DNA from: an uncultured Bacteroidia bacterium
GTDB taxonomy: Bacteria > Bacteroidota > Bacteroidia > Bacteroidales > CAJPTX01
Length of the DNA: 64,000 nucleotides
Assembly: GCA_938038735.1 (NCBI GenBank)
Contig: CALHSW010000076.1
Location: 1 to 64,000 of the forward strand
Reading direction: 5' to 3'
Shown here: positions 42,764 to 51,645 of the stretch, in pieces
How positions within the stretch are numbered: position 1 is the first letter of the stretch
How the letters are laid out: each line of letters begins with the position of its first letter
Notes under the pieces: generated by a model
The model's input: the letters and a program-made list of their open reading frames with translations, nothing else
Databases searched by the model: none
What the model was told of the DNA's origin: nothing
Program-made: the position numbers and the translations under genes

Positions 42764-43990
42764 ATGATGCTTTGTTTTCGGACAACCGCGCTAGCCCTAG
42801 GGTTGGCTGCGATGCTGGCGATACCTGCGTCAGCACAGAAGGGCAAGTCAAAAAAGGCTGAGCCAGAAGGATTTAAGTTTACCGATGAGGTAGAGGTGAA
42901 GACCACGCCGGTGAAGGACCAGTTCCGTAGCGGCACGTGCTGGAGCTTTGCCGCGACGGCACTCATTGAAGCGGAGCTGCTGCGCATGGGCAAAGGCGAG
43001 TACGACCTATCGGAGATGTACTTCGTGCGCACTAACTACCACGACAAGGCGGAGAACTACGTTCGCTTCCAAGGGAAGGTGAACTTCGCAGGGGGAGGGT
43101 CATTTGCCGATGTGATGTGCGCACTCACCAAATATGGCGCACTACCTGAAGAGGCGTACCGCGGGCTGGAATATGGCGAAACGAACCACGTGCACGGCGA
43201 ACTTGATGACGTGACGGCTGCCTATGTGGATGCTGTGATACGTAATAGCAATCGCCGTCTCTCCACGGCATGGCTGCGGGGATTTGATGGCATCCTTGAT
43301 GCGTATTTCGGCACGATACCAGCGAACTTCACCTATAAGGGCGCAAGCTACACCCCAGCGAGCTTTACTAAACAGCTGGGGATCAATGCGGACGACTATG
43401 TTACCTTTACCTCCTTCACGCACCATCCCTTCTATGAGAAGTTTATCCTAGAAATTCCCGATAATTGGCGTAGGAACAGCGATTTTAATGTTCCATTGGA
43501 TGATATGATAGCAGTGATTGACAATGCGTTGCGCAATGGATACACGGTGGGCTGGGGCAGCGATGTGAGCGAGTCGGGCTTTATCTATCGGAAGGGCATT
43601 GCCATTGTGCCGAGCGAGACCGCAGAGGAGCTGAAGGATTCCGAGGAGCTGAAGTGGTCCGATATGTCACCGAGCAAACAGCGCGCGAGGCTGGAAGAGA
43701 TCAATGGTCCAGTGGCGCAGAAGAAGGTGACGCAAGAGATGCGCCAGGAGGCGTTCGATAGGCAGGAGACGACCGATGACCACGGAATGCTCATCGTGGG
43801 GATTGCAAAGGACCAGAAGGGGAATAAGTACTACAAGGTGAAAAACAGCTGGGATGCATCGGGAATCTACGGTGGGTATTTTTACGCTTCGGAGGAGTTT
43901 GTGAAGTATAAAACGACTGACATCATGGTGCATCGTGATGCGGTACCCGCGGCGATTGCCAAGAAGTTGGGAAAGGCGTTTGAGAAGTAG
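42764..43990 (+). CDS. C1-family cysteine peptidase (bleomycin hydrolase / PepC-like), secreted
   Basis: The protein is 408 residues. A signal peptide covers about 1-24 (LGLAAMLAIPASAQ), so unlike classical cytoplasmic PepC it is exported. The catalytic cysteine is in SGTCWSFAA, the histidine in TDDHGMLIVG and the asparagine in VKNSWD. The oxyanion-hole Gln is in VKDQFRSG. These match papain-fold aminopeptidase C. Two adjacent ATGs (42764 and 42767) are possible. A TATATTCG box at 42714-42721 may be part of its promoter. A terminator follows. Confidence 0.92.
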   Translation: MMLCFRTTALALGLAAMLAIPASAQKGKSKKAEPEGFKFTDEVEVKTTPVKDQFRSGTCWSFAATALIEAELLRMGKGEYDLSEMYFVRTNYHDKAENYVRFQGKVNFAGGGSFADVMCALTKYGALPEEAYRGLEYGETNHVHGELDDVTAAYVDAVIRNSNRRLSTAWLRGFDGILDAYFGTIPANFTYKGASYTPASFTKQLGINADDYVTFTSFTHHPFYEKFILEIPDNWRRNSDFNVPLDDMIAVIDNALRNGYTVGWGSDVSESGFIYRKGIAIVPSETAEELKDSEELKWSDMSPSKQRARLEEINGPVAQKKVTQEMRQEAFDRQETTDDHGMLIVGIAKDQKGNKYYKVKNSWDASGIYGGYFYASEEFVKYKTTDIMVHRDAVPAAIAKKLGKAFEK

Positions 43991-44013
43991 AGGTGACACT
44001 TTAGTTGCTGTTG

Positions 44014-44049
44014 AAGGGTGTCAGGTTACAGCGTAACCTGGCACCCTTT
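44014..44049 (+). terminator. Terminator after the C1 peptidase gene
   Basis: AAGGGTGTCAGGTTAC pairs with GTAACCTGGCACCCTT (one T-G wobble), loop AGC, ending in TTT. Confidence 0.8.
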
Positions 44050-44087
44050 ACATATGAAGAGATTTGCATGGCGTAACATTATTCCCA

Positions 44088-44119
44088 TTTGAAACGTGTT
44101 TCATTGGGCGCAAAATTTG
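44088..44119 (+). promoter_or_regulatory. Probable promoter of ispG
   Basis: TTTG at 44088-44091, 20 bases, then AAAATTTG at 44112-44119. The ATG at 44137 follows 17 bases later. The promoter lies inside the longer reading frame, which argues for the ATG start. Confidence 0.55.
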
Positions 44120-44136
44120 TGGCAGGTAACGGGAGT

Positions 44137-46074
44137 ATGGAACAAACAGAACAGGATGCATTAAGCACTCCACGAACAGACAAATGGCATGCGTGGGGGG
44201 AGATTATCAAAAGCGTTTCAGGGGGAGAGTACTGCGATAACCTATGGCGTTACCATCGCCGAGCGACGCAAGCGGTTAGGGTCGGGGAGATTGGAATAGG
44301 GGGTGATAATCCTGTGCGTGTGCAGAGCATGACAACGAGCCGCGGCGGGGATGTGGAGGAGTCCGTGCGAAAGACGCTAGAGATAGCTGCCGCCGGGGGG
44401 GAGTTGGTGCGGATAACGGCACCGACCACCGCGGATGCTGCGGCTCTCGGCGAAGTGGTGGCTAAAGTTAGGCAGGCGGGGTGCAAGGTACCCATCGTTG
44501 CAGATATACATTTCAGTCCAGAAGCGGCACTGCTGGCAGCACATTACGTAGATAAGGTGCGGATAAATCCGGGGAACTATTGCAGCGCACGGGCGGTGAC
44601 AAGCGAGGCGGAATACCAAGCAGCCCTTGACGAGGTGGAGCGTAAACTAGTACCCTTGCTGGAGGCTAGCAAGCTGCGGGGTGGGGCGATACGCATCGGG
44701 ATAAACCATGGATCGCTCTCTCGGCGCGTGACGGAGCGATACGGTGCTGGGGTGGAAGGGATGGTGGTGTCGGCGTTGGAGTTCATAGAGATCTGCCGTA
44801 GACATGGATTTGATAATCTTGTGCTTTCGCTCAAGGCGAGTAGCCCTAAAGTAATGGTGCAGGCGAATCGTCTTTTGTGCGCAGTAATGAGGCACTTAGG
44901 TTGGACTTACCCTTTGCACCTAGGCGTTACCGAGGCGGGAAATGCGCTTGAGGGACGGGTGAAGTCGGCGATAGGGATAGGGTCTCTACTTGCGGATGGA
45001 ATCGGAGATACGGTTAGGGTATCTTTGACAGAACCGCCGGCAGCGGAAATTCCAGTGGGAAGGGCGTTGGTGCAAGAGGTAGGGTCATGGCCCCATAGCG
45101 CAATGGGGGAATGGAGCGGGATGCTGCCCTACAATCCGTATAGAGCCACGAAGCTAGAGGTTGACAGCAATGGATTGCTACGCAACAGGCAGCATGGATT
45201 GCTGGTGGAGTACGCAGACATAGAAGATTCAGAATCAATGCATAGCTTCCTCACGGAGGGCGGATACACGTGCGGCACGAATGGACGTTGGGAGTGCGGG
45301 GTAATGGCTGTGGATGCCGTTTTGCTGAAGGAACGCTGGCAGGCGCAATACGTACCTGACGAGTTGCAGGGCAATTTTGCAGTACGCGTGGAGGGGGAGA
45401 AGAGATGGAGGGCGTTGAATGGGGAATGGGCAATAAGGGAGGTAACTACAGCAGAGGTGTTTGAGGGGGGAGAACTTTCAATATGCCCTGGCGAACTGCT
45501 GTTACTGCGTACCGAGCGAAGGGGAATGTACGATTGGCGCTTGGCAGTGTCTGTACTACGAGAACAAGGGAGGAGGAATGGCGTAGTGCTTGGGTACGAA
45601 GAGGGGGTGCAATGGGTTGGAACAGACTATGCGCTGCTCAATGCAGCGGCGTTTGGCGCAGCTTTAGTAGATAACATCGCAGTGGGAATCGCAATGCCGA
45701 AAGCGCAGGGTATCGACCTCTCGCAACGCAGGGAGGTTGGACTAGCTATACTGCAGGGGGTGGAGCTACGACGTAGCCAGGCGGAGATAGTAGCCTGCCC
45801 CGGGTGCGGGCGCACGCTCTTTGACCTCCAATCAACTTTGTCGCGCGTAAAGGAGGCCATGCGTAGCCAACGGCACTTGAAGATAGGAGTGATGGGGTGC
45901 GTTGTGAATGGGCCAGGGGAGATGGCGGATGCAGACTATGGGTACGTAGGGGCGGGGCATGGGCGTGTAACGTTGTATAGAGGGCAACAGGCGGTGTTGA
46001 AAGGAATTAAAGAAGCGGAGGCACTCGATGCCCTTAAAGATTTGATAATGCGAGATGGGAAGTGGAAAGCGTAG
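44137..46074 (+). CDS. ispG: (E)-4-hydroxy-3-methylbut-2-enyl-diphosphate synthase, long form
   Basis: Iron-sulfur enzyme of the MEP isoprenoid pathway, converting MEcPP to HMBPP. From the ATG at 44137 it has 645 residues, the long plant/Chlamydia/Bacteroidota type with an inserted middle domain. The TIM barrel shows VRVQSMTTS, VPIVADIHFSP and KVRINPGNY. The [4Fe-4S] cysteines are in the C-terminal part: CPGCGRTLFDL (about 554) and MGCVVNGPGEM. GGGAG precedes the ATG. A TTG 16 codons upstream would place the start inside the promoter. A lipoprotein gene starts 16 bases after the stop. Confidence 0.93.
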   Translation: MEQTEQDALSTPRTDKWHAWGEIIKSVSGGEYCDNLWRYHRRATQAVRVGEIGIGGDNPVRVQSMTTSRGGDVEESVRKTLEIAAAGGELVRITAPTTADAAALGEVVAKVRQAGCKVPIVADIHFSPEAALLAAHYVDKVRINPGNYCSARAVTSEAEYQAALDEVERKLVPLLEASKLRGGAIRIGINHGSLSRRVTERYGAGVEGMVVSALEFIEICRRHGFDNLVLSLKASSPKVMVQANRLLCAVMRHLGWTYPLHLGVTEAGNALEGRVKSAIGIGSLLADGIGDTVRVSLTEPPAAEIPVGRALVQEVGSWPHSAMGEWSGMLPYNPYRATKLEVDSNGLLRNRQHGLLVEYADIEDSESMHSFLTEGGYTCGTNGRWECGVMAVDAVLLKERWQAQYVPDELQGNFAVRVEGEKRWRALNGEWAIREVTTAEVFEGGELSICPGELLLLRTERRGMYDWRLAVSVLREQGRRNGVVLGYEEGVQWVGTDYALLNAAAFGAALVDNIAVGIAMPKAQGIDLSQRREVGLAILQGVELRRSQAEIVACPGCGRTLFDLQSTLSRVKEAMRSQRHLKIGVMGCVVNGPGEMADADYGYVGAGHGRVTLYRGQQAVLKGIKEAEALDALKDLIMRDGKWKA

Positions 46075-46090
46075 ACGCGAGAAGAAGAAA

Positions 46091-46570
46091 ATGGTTAGTA
46101 AAGAACGAGGGTTAAGAGCACTGCTGATTGCAAGTGTGATGCTGTGCGTACTGAGTGCGGGGTGCGTGCCGAAGCGTGGAGTATACGTGCGTCCCACTGA
46201 ACAGATAGAAGTTGCTCCCATGGGCGGAGGAAGCGTCTTGGTGCGAGCAGCAGTGAGGGTGGAGAATTTCAATCCGAGAAGTATCCACTTGCTGGATGGG
46301 AGTTTCTTATCATGGTACAATGGTAGCGAGCTAGCGACAATAGATCTAAAAGAGGCCGTGGAAGTTAGAGCAAATAGTGTGGACACGGTGTGGCTACCGT
46401 TGGAGGTACGTTTCAAGTCGATGGGACGTATGCTGTCTTTTGCGCTACAGGGAGAGATGGAGGACTGGAGGAATATAGAGGTTGAGGGGTACGCTAAGGT
46501 GCGCTATGGGTGCAGCCGTAAAAAAGTGCGCATTTCACGACAGAAGATAGGAGCGTTGGCTGGGTGGTAG
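46091..46570 (+). CDS. Small lipoprotein, LEA14/WHy-like
   Basis: A 159-residue lipoprotein from the ATG at 46091 (MVSKERGLRALLIAS), with lipobox LSAGC. A longer frame to 46055 lies inside ispG. The single beta domain contains VRVENFNPRSIHLLDGS and a following SWYNGSELATIDL, features that resemble the LEA-2/WHy fold. Function unknown; it probably faces the periplasm. GAAGAAGAAA precedes the ATG. Confidence 0.75.
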   Translation: MVSKERGLRALLIASVMLCVLSAGCVPKRGVYVRPTEQIEVAPMGGGSVLVRAAVRVENFNPRSIHLLDGSFLSWYNGSELATIDLKEAVEVRANSVDTVWLPLEVRFKSMGRMLSFALQGEMEDWRNIEVEGYAKVRYGCSRKKVRISRQKIGALAGW

Positions 46571-46930
46571 ATAGCGATGGCACAATGATGTAAACGGTTA
46601 GTAATTAGTTGATTCAACGTTGTATCTCAATGGAAACTGTAGTTTCGGAAGGTGGTGGGTTGAGTACTAAGGCCAAAGGTGGTGAAAGTTTAAGTGTTGG
46701 GAATGAAACAAAGCGGGGTAGAAATGCGTATATAGGCATGTTGTAGCTAGGGTGATTGGAAGGGGAGTTCGCAGACATACATCCGATGAAAGAGGATAGC
46801 ACTGAGTGGTGCAGGAGTCAAAGAAGAGTGCGATGAGGGTACCCCGTACAAGTTTACCGAGTTATGTATTTTTTGCCGTGGGTGGCGATGTGCAGGGATG
46901 CATAGGGGGTAGAACTTTAATAAGCGCAAG
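46571..46930. other. Spacer before rpoD, nothing recognised
   Basis: About 360 bases with no frame, hairpin-T run or repeat that I can support. TATTTTTTG at 46865-46873 may be part of the rpoD promoter but has one base too many between TA and TTTG. Confidence 0.4.
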
Positions 46931-47791
46931 ATGAGGCAACTAAAAATAACAAAGTCCATAACCAACCGAGAAAGTCCGTCGTTGGATAAGTACTTACAAG
47001 AGATTGGTAAGTACGAATTGATCAGCATGGAAGAAGAGGTTGAGCTGGCGCAAAGAATAAAAAAAGGGGACCAAAAGGCTTTGGAGAAGCTGACGAAAGC
47101 GAATTTGCGTTTCGTGGTGTCAGTGGCAAAGCAGTATCAGAATCAAGGACTTTCGCTGCCCGACTTAATCAACGAGGGGAATTTGGGGTTGATGAAAGCA
47201 GCTGAGAAGTTTGATGAGACGCGCGGTTTTAAGTTCATTAGCTACGCCGTATGGTGGATTCGTCAGGCGATACTTGCAGCGTTGGCGGAGCAGTCGCGTA
47301 TAGTACGCCTTCCACTCAATCAGGTTGGGATGCTCAACAAGATGTCCAAGGTTGGGTCAAAGTTTGAGCAGGAGAACCAACGTGCACCATCGCCTGAGGA
47401 AATTGCGTCGATAATGAATCTACCAAAGGAGAAGGTAGTTGATAGCCTACGAGTGGCTGGGCGTCACGTGTCCATTGACGCACCATTCGTAGAGGGCGAA
47501 GATAACAGCCTACTTGACGTGCTGCCGAATCCCGACTCTGCGAAAGCGGACACGTCGCTTATGCAAGAGAGTTTGAGCCTTGAAATCGATAGAGCATTGG
47601 CGCAACTCACAGATAGAGAGGCGGACATAATTCGCTATTTCTTCGGCATAGGATGCAGGGAAAAGACGTTGGAGGAGATCTCTGAAGAATTGAACTTAAC
47701 GCGTGAGCGGGTGCGTCAGATTAAAGAGAAGGCGATACGTAGACTACGTCACACGAGCCGTTGTAAGAATCTCAGGGCATATTTGGGGTAG
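46931..47791 (+). CDS. rpoD: Primary sigma factor (RpoD, sigma-ABfr type)
   Basis: The housekeeping sigma factor that would recognise the TAnnTTTG promoters in this window. It is 286 residues, lacking region 1.1, as in the Bacteroides primary sigma. Region 1.2 is PSLDKYLQEIGKYELIS, region 2 includes ANLRFVVSVAKQYQNQGL, DLINEGNLGLMKAAEKFD and GFKFISYAVWWIRQAI, and region 4 ends in LNLTRERVRQIKEKAIRRL. The preceding gap is long, so it is transcribed alone; a strong terminator follows. Confidence 0.96.
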   Translation: MRQLKITKSITNRESPSLDKYLQEIGKYELISMEEEVELAQRIKKGDQKALEKLTKANLRFVVSVAKQYQNQGLSLPDLINEGNLGLMKAAEKFDETRGFKFISYAVWWIRQAILAALAEQSRIVRLPLNQVGMLNKMSKVGSKFEQENQRAPSPEEIASIMNLPKEKVVDSLRVAGRHVSIDAPFVEGEDNSLLDVLPNPDSAKADTSLMQESLSLEIDRALAQLTDREADIIRYFFGIGCREKTLEEISEELNLTRERVRQIKEKAIRRLRHTSRCKNLRAYLG

Positions 47792-47818
47792 TCTAGGCTC
47801 TTGCTATTAGGAGTGAAA

Positions 47819-47852
47819 GGGGCGGCCAAAGCTAAGTTTTGGCCGCCCCTTC
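47819..47852 (+). terminator. Terminator of rpoD
   Basis: GGGGCGGCCAAA pairs with TTTGGCCGCCCC (loop GCTAAGT), followed by TTCATT. It begins 27 bases after the rpoD stop. Confidence 0.85.
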
Positions 47853-47997
47853 ATTATTGAATCCTCATTCCCATGATAGAAAGCTCAAATGTGCCAAATA
47901 CATGCCACCAATGGGTTGGGTTTGGATAGTACGGGCAGGTTGTAGTAGCAAATTGATTCCCACACCGAAGCGGTAGCAACCAGGAGAAGAGTTAGAG

Positions 47998-48071
47998 TGA
48001 CCTGATTGGGATTCGAACCCAAGACCCACAGCTTAGAAGGCTGTTGCTCTATCCAACTGAGCTATCAGGCC
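47998..48071 (-). tRNA. tRNA-Arg (TCT)
   Basis: The reverse strand gives a 74-nt cloverleaf: acceptor GGCCTGA/TCAGGTC (one G-T), D arm GCTC/GAGC, anticodon loop CTTCTAA with anticodon TCT, and T loop TTCGAAT. CCA is not encoded. Confidence 0.95.
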
Positions 48072-48143
48072 AATTCTAACGTGATTGGTAGACAACACCA
48101 CCATGATGCCTTTTCCCCACCACCTTTCGTATCTACGAGTGCG

Positions 48144-48151
48144 CAAAGGTA
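48144..48151 (-). promoter_or_regulatory. -7 element of the tRNA-Arg promoter
   Basis: The reverse strand reads TACCTTTG, 72 bases before the mature tRNA 5' end. The intervening leader would be removed by RNase P. Confidence 0.5.
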
Positions 48152-48193
48152 CAACAATTCCGTAAAATATCGGTTATAGTACAGTCAAAAGTG

Positions 48194-48201
48194 TAACTTT
48201 G
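48194..48201 (+). promoter_or_regulatory. -7 element of the sufE promoter
   Basis: TAACTTTG is a perfect TAnnTTTG, 32 bases before the sufE ATG. Confidence 0.5.
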
Positions 48202-48233
48202 CACCGTTAATTTTAGAGAGAAAGGAGACTACC

Positions 48234-48653
48234 ATGTCTACTATAAACGATGCGCAAGATGAGATGATAGAGGAGTTTGGGTACTTTCCAGATTGGCTGG
48301 ATCGCTACCAGCAACTCATTGATCTTGCTCATACACTTCCAAAGCCCGCTGAGGACCTACATAGCAACGAGAACCTAATAAAAGGATGCCAGAGTAGGGT
48401 GTGGATACAATGTCAGGAAGAAAACGGATTACTGCACTTTTCAGCCGACAGTGATGCTATAATTACCAAGGGAATTGCGGCACTGCTGGTTAAGGTTCTA
48501 GATGGACATACCCCGCAAGAAATTGCGAACGCAGATTTGTACATGATTGAAAAGATAGGATTAAAGGAAAATTTATCTCCAACGCGCGCCAACGGTTTAG
48601 TGTCGATGGTGGAGCGTATCCGAGAATGCGCAAAGTCGCATATAGAGCAATAG
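48234..48653 (+). CDS. sufE: SufE sulfur-transfer protein
   Basis: Accepts persulfide sulfur from cysteine desulfurase SufS for iron-sulfur cluster assembly. It is 139 residues, the normal size. The acceptor cysteine is C52 in LIKGCQSRVW. AAAGGAG precedes the ATG. It is followed after 7 bases by a DUF59/SufT-type gene, the usual partner in Suf systems; sufBCDS are not in the window. Confidence 0.94.
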   Translation: MSTINDAQDEMIEEFGYFPDWLDRYQQLIDLAHTLPKPAEDLHSNENLIKGCQSRVWIQCQEENGLLHFSADSDAIITKGIAALLVKVLDGHTPQEIANADLYMIEKIGLKENLSPTRANGLVSMVERIRECAKSHIEQ

Positions 48654-48660
48654 ACACAAA

Positions 48661-48975
48661 ATGAGTGATATACAGTTGATTGAGTCAAAGCTGGTTGAAC
48701 AGCTGAAAGAAGTATATGATCCCGAGATCCCGGTAAATATTTACGATTTAGGTCTCATCTACGATATAGACGTAGATCCCAAGGGGGTAGTAGACATTAC
48801 GATGACACTGACGGCCCCAAATTGTCCTATGGCCGATTCGTTGGTAGAAGGCGTGAAGAGAGTGGTTTTGGGAATTGAAGGGGTAACGGAGGCATACGTA
48901 GAGGTGGTGTTTGATCCGCCGTGGGATGAGTCGAGAATGTCTGATGAAGCTCGACTTGAACTCGGATTGATGTAG
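48661..48975 (+). CDS. DUF59 / MIP18-family iron-sulfur assembly protein
   Basis: The protein is 104 residues. Family motifs YDPEIPVNIYDLGLIYDI and TLTAPNCPMADSL are present, the latter with the conserved cysteine. Members (SufT, PaaD-like, MIP18) help deliver or mature Fe-S clusters. Cotranscription with sufE supports this role here. Confidence 0.9.
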   Translation: MSDIQLIESKLVEQLKEVYDPEIPVNIYDLGLIYDIDVDPKGVVDITMTLTAPNCPMADSLVEGVKRVVLGIEGVTEAYVEVVFDPPWDESRMSDEARLELGLM

Positions 48976-48999
48976 AATACATTTTGTCCGCTTGGGGAC

Positions 49000-49923
49000 T
49001 TGAGTGCAGTGATAATATCGTTTGAACGATTATCCCATTTGGCACGAGAAGAGAGGTTCTCGGCTGTTGGGGTAAGTCGTGCCGATCGTGCAAGCGATAT
49101 TGAGGAAGGGTTTCGTGCATGGCTAAATGCAGGCTTCCATGGAGAGATGGGATACTTAGCACGGAATTTTGACAAGCGGATGGATCCCAGGTTACTGTTT
49201 CCAGGAGCGCGAAGCGTAGTGTCATGCTTAGCGCCCTATGACATTCAGCGAGAGGAAGATAATTCGGAATTTAAGGGTGGGAGAGTGGCTAGCTTTGCTT
49301 GGTTTCGTGACTACCATCTGACGATAAAAGAACGTTTGTACTCGCTACTAGGTCGTTTACGTGCCGAGTATGGTGAGGTTGAGGGGAGACCCTTCGTTGA
49401 CTCAGCACCATTGCTGGATCGTTACTGGGCTACACGTGCAGGGCTAGGGTGGATAGGAAAAAACACCCTATTGGTGTCAAAGGAGTGGGGGTCATACGTT
49501 TTTATAGGAACCTTGGTACTGAATGTAGAGGTTGAAACCACAGCATCTCCAATTGGAAACTACTGTGGAAAGTGTAGACGTTGCATTGATTCTTGTCCAA
49601 CTGGAGCTTTGTTTGCACCGGGGAGAATGGATGCTCGTAAATGCATTTCCTACTTGACCATTGAGAAGAAAGAAGAACTATCCAAAGAGGAAGAAGAATC
49701 CCTCGGAGAATGGGCGTTCGGCTGTGATGTTTGTCAAAATGTCTGTCCATGGAATGTGCGTCGCGTAAAAGACAGTGAGACACTAATTAACGAGCGATAC
49801 GTTAGTCGCGAAGTGCTTACCGGATTCTCTTACGGTCTCCGTTCCCTGCCCAAAGAAACTTGTTTAAGAAGGGCAAACAAAGGTAGACTGCAACGATTGC
49901 TGCAAATGGGGAATAAAGGGTAG
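49000..49923 (+). CDS. queG: Epoxyqueuosine reductase
   Basis: Cobalamin and iron-sulfur enzyme of the last step in queuosine tRNA modification. It is 307 residues. Two [4Fe-4S] sites are visible: CGKCRRCIDSCPTGA with later CISY, and CDVCQNVCPWN. The DUF1730 N-terminal part shows YLARNFDKRMDPRLLFPGA. The start is uncertain: TTG at 49000 has GGGGA close by, GTG at 49009 is the alternative, and there is no ATG before the domain. Confidence 0.93.
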   Translation: MSAVIISFERLSHLAREERFSAVGVSRADRASDIEEGFRAWLNAGFHGEMGYLARNFDKRMDPRLLFPGARSVVSCLAPYDIQREEDNSEFKGGRVASFAWFRDYHLTIKERLYSLLGRLRAEYGEVEGRPFVDSAPLLDRYWATRAGLGWIGKNTLLVSKEWGSYVFIGTLVLNVEVETTASPIGNYCGKCRRCIDSCPTGALFAPGRMDARKCISYLTIEKKEELSKEEEESLGEWAFGCDVCQNVCPWNVRRVKDSETLINERYVSREVLTGFSYGLRSLPKETCLRRANKGRLQRLLQMGNKG

Positions 49924-49948
49924 GCTACATCTCCAGACGTGATGTATG

Positions 49949-49999
49949 AAGAATGCCCCGCCAGTGTATTAATTAATACACAGGCGGGGCATTCTTTTA
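49949..49999. terminator. Bidirectional terminator between queG and ilvA
   Basis: AAGAATGCCCCGCC (49949-49962) pairs with GGCGGGGCATTCTT (49983-49996), enclosing a further stem GTGTATTAATTAATACAC. T-rich flank on the plus strand. It separates two converging genes. Confidence 0.9.
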
Positions 50000-50014
50000 T
50001 CGTACGTTCTAACG

Positions 50015-51235
50015 CTATTGGATTACGTTATACTGCATACCATTCTCCTTCAGCTGGCTACAAATTTTCTCCAACTGACCGTATTCTTGGGCGTTAAACG
50101 TAATCGTCACCTGCACGTAGCCAACCGGCACTTGGATAACGGAACGTTCATGTACGATATCGTAAATGTTGACTCGACTAGACTCAAGGATGCTAATCAC
50201 CTTTTTGAGTTCGCCGCTGCGATCAGGAATTAGCACTTGCAGCCTGTTACGGAGCCCTTCGTCCATCATACCCTTCTCAATGATTTGCTCAAGGAGGCCC
50301 ATATTAATATTTCCCCCACTGATGACGGAGACAACGTTCTTCCCCGGCAAGGAGAGCTTACCACTCATAAGCGCCGCGAGTCCTACAACACCCGATGGCT
50401 CGGCTAACACTTTTGCCCTCTGTAACAACAGGTACAAGGCATGAGCTATTTCCGAGTCGTTGACAACGATGACATCATCAACATATTTTTGCGCGGTTGC
50501 AAGGGTAATGTCTCCAGGCTTCTTTACAGCTATACCATCGGCGATGGTGCCTGACGAAGTTAAGTTCACCAACTCGCCCTTCGCCAAAGACTCATGCATG
50601 GATTGTGCCCCGTCAGCCTCAATACCGATAACTTTAATCTCCGGCTTAATGTTCTTTACCGCGATGGCTATCCCAGAAATCAATCCGCCCCCACCAACGG
50701 GTACTAAAATCGCTTCAACGCCCTCCAGCTGGTCAAGGATTTCGAGTCCTATGGTTCCCTGGCCCGCTATGATGTATGGGTCGTTGAAAGCGTGGATGTA
50801 GGTTGCCTTATTCTCCTCAGCGTACGCTTTCGCGGCCTCGTAGGCATCATCGTAAGAGTTCCCAGAGAGCATAACGTTGGCACCGTACGCCTTTGTGGCA
50901 ATAACTTTTAAAGGCGGTGTTGAGAGCGGCATGAAGATCGTTGACTTCACCCCCAACTTCGTGGCGCTGTACGCTACGCCCTGCGCATGGTTTCCTGCCG
51001 AGGCACAAACGACACCGGCCTGCCGTTCGCTTTCCGACAGCATGCTAATTTTGTTATAAGCACCCCTTATCTTGAATGACCCCGTAGATTGTAAATTTTC
51101 CAGCTTTAGGAAAATATTGCACCCTATAATGTCAGAGAACGACTTGGAACGCTCTACCGACGTAACTTTCGTTATCCCTCGGAGCCGCTTTTGCGCTTTG
51201 ATAACCTCAGCAAAATCTGGAATTTGCACCCCCAT
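50015..51235 (-). CDS. ilvA: Threonine ammonia-lyase (threonine dehydratase)
   Basis: PLP enzyme that converts threonine to 2-oxobutanoate. It is 406 residues. The PLP lysine is K55 in GSFKIRGAYNK; the phosphate-binding loop is VPVGGGGLISG. A C-terminal ACT-like domain (about 325-405, VLIPDRSGELKKVISIL) suggests allosteric control. The one-ACT form is the TdcB/IlvA-short class, so it may serve either isoleucine synthesis or catabolism; no neighbour decides this. Confidence 0.93.
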   Translation of the reverse strand: MGVQIPDFAEVIKAQKRLRGITKVTSVERSKSFSDIIGCNIFLKLENLQSTGSFKIRGAYNKISMLSESERQAGVVCASAGNHAQGVAYSATKLGVKSTIFMPLSTPPLKVIATKAYGANVMLSGNSYDDAYEAAKAYAEENKATYIHAFNDPYIIAGQGTIGLEILDQLEGVEAILVPVGGGGLISGIAIAVKNIKPEIKVIGIEADGAQSMHESLAKGELVNLTSSGTIADGIAVKKPGDITLATAQKYVDDVIVVNDSEIAHALYLLLQRAKVLAEPSGVVGLAALMSGKLSLPGKNVVSVISGGNINMGLLEQIIEKGMMDEGLRNRLQVLIPDRSGELKKVISILESSRVNIYDIVHERSVIQVPVGYVQVTITFNAQEYGQLEKICSQLKENGMQYNVIQ

Positions 51236-51279
51236 TATGTTGCCCTTTCTTTAAGTACAGACTCAATGCGAATTTTCCG

Positions 51280-51287
51280 CAAAGGTA
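51280..51287 (-). promoter_or_regulatory. -7 element of the ilvA promoter
   Basis: The reverse strand reads TACCTTTG, a perfect TAnnTTTG, 44 bases before the ilvA ATG. Confidence 0.5.
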
Positions 51288-51417
51288 CGTTTTTTGTTGA
51301 TATAATAGGTGTTAGGGAAAGTTAAACTATCGGGGTTACTTTATTGGAAAACTTGGAGAGCCAAAGACTTTCTAGGTGTATGCGTGAGAGTTAGTACAAT
51401 TAAAGACTATCGTGGGC

Positions 51418-51645
51418 ATGGTGTTTACGTTACTATTTACAGTTGCTGTCGTTGGTGTATGTGTATTAGCACTAGGGGTGAAGATCCTTTTCCATCCAAG
51501 TCATAAGTTCCCCGAGACTTCTGCGGGGCATAACCCTAACATGCGTAAGTTGGGCATTACGTGTCCCAAGGTTGAAGATGCCAAGCTGCATGGTACTACG
51601 TGCTCTACGTGCTACGCAAATGCGCGTGAACAGGACGAAGAATAG
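51418..51645 (+). CDS. Small single-helix membrane protein with conserved-looking cysteines
   Basis: The protein is 75 residues from the ATG at 51418. One hydrophobic helix spans about 4-24 (FTLLFTVAVVGVCVLALGV). A hydrophilic tail follows with FPETSAGHNPNMRKLGITC and two more cysteines (TTCSTC). I recall similar small proteins with a FPxT..GHN..MRK.GI.C pattern in Bacteroidota, but not their function. Cysteines outside the membrane could bind metal or take part in redox. Confidence 0.7.
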   Translation: MVFTLLFTVAVVGVCVLALGVKILFHPSHKFPETSAGHNPNMRKLGITCPKVEDAKLHGTTCSTCYANAREQDEE

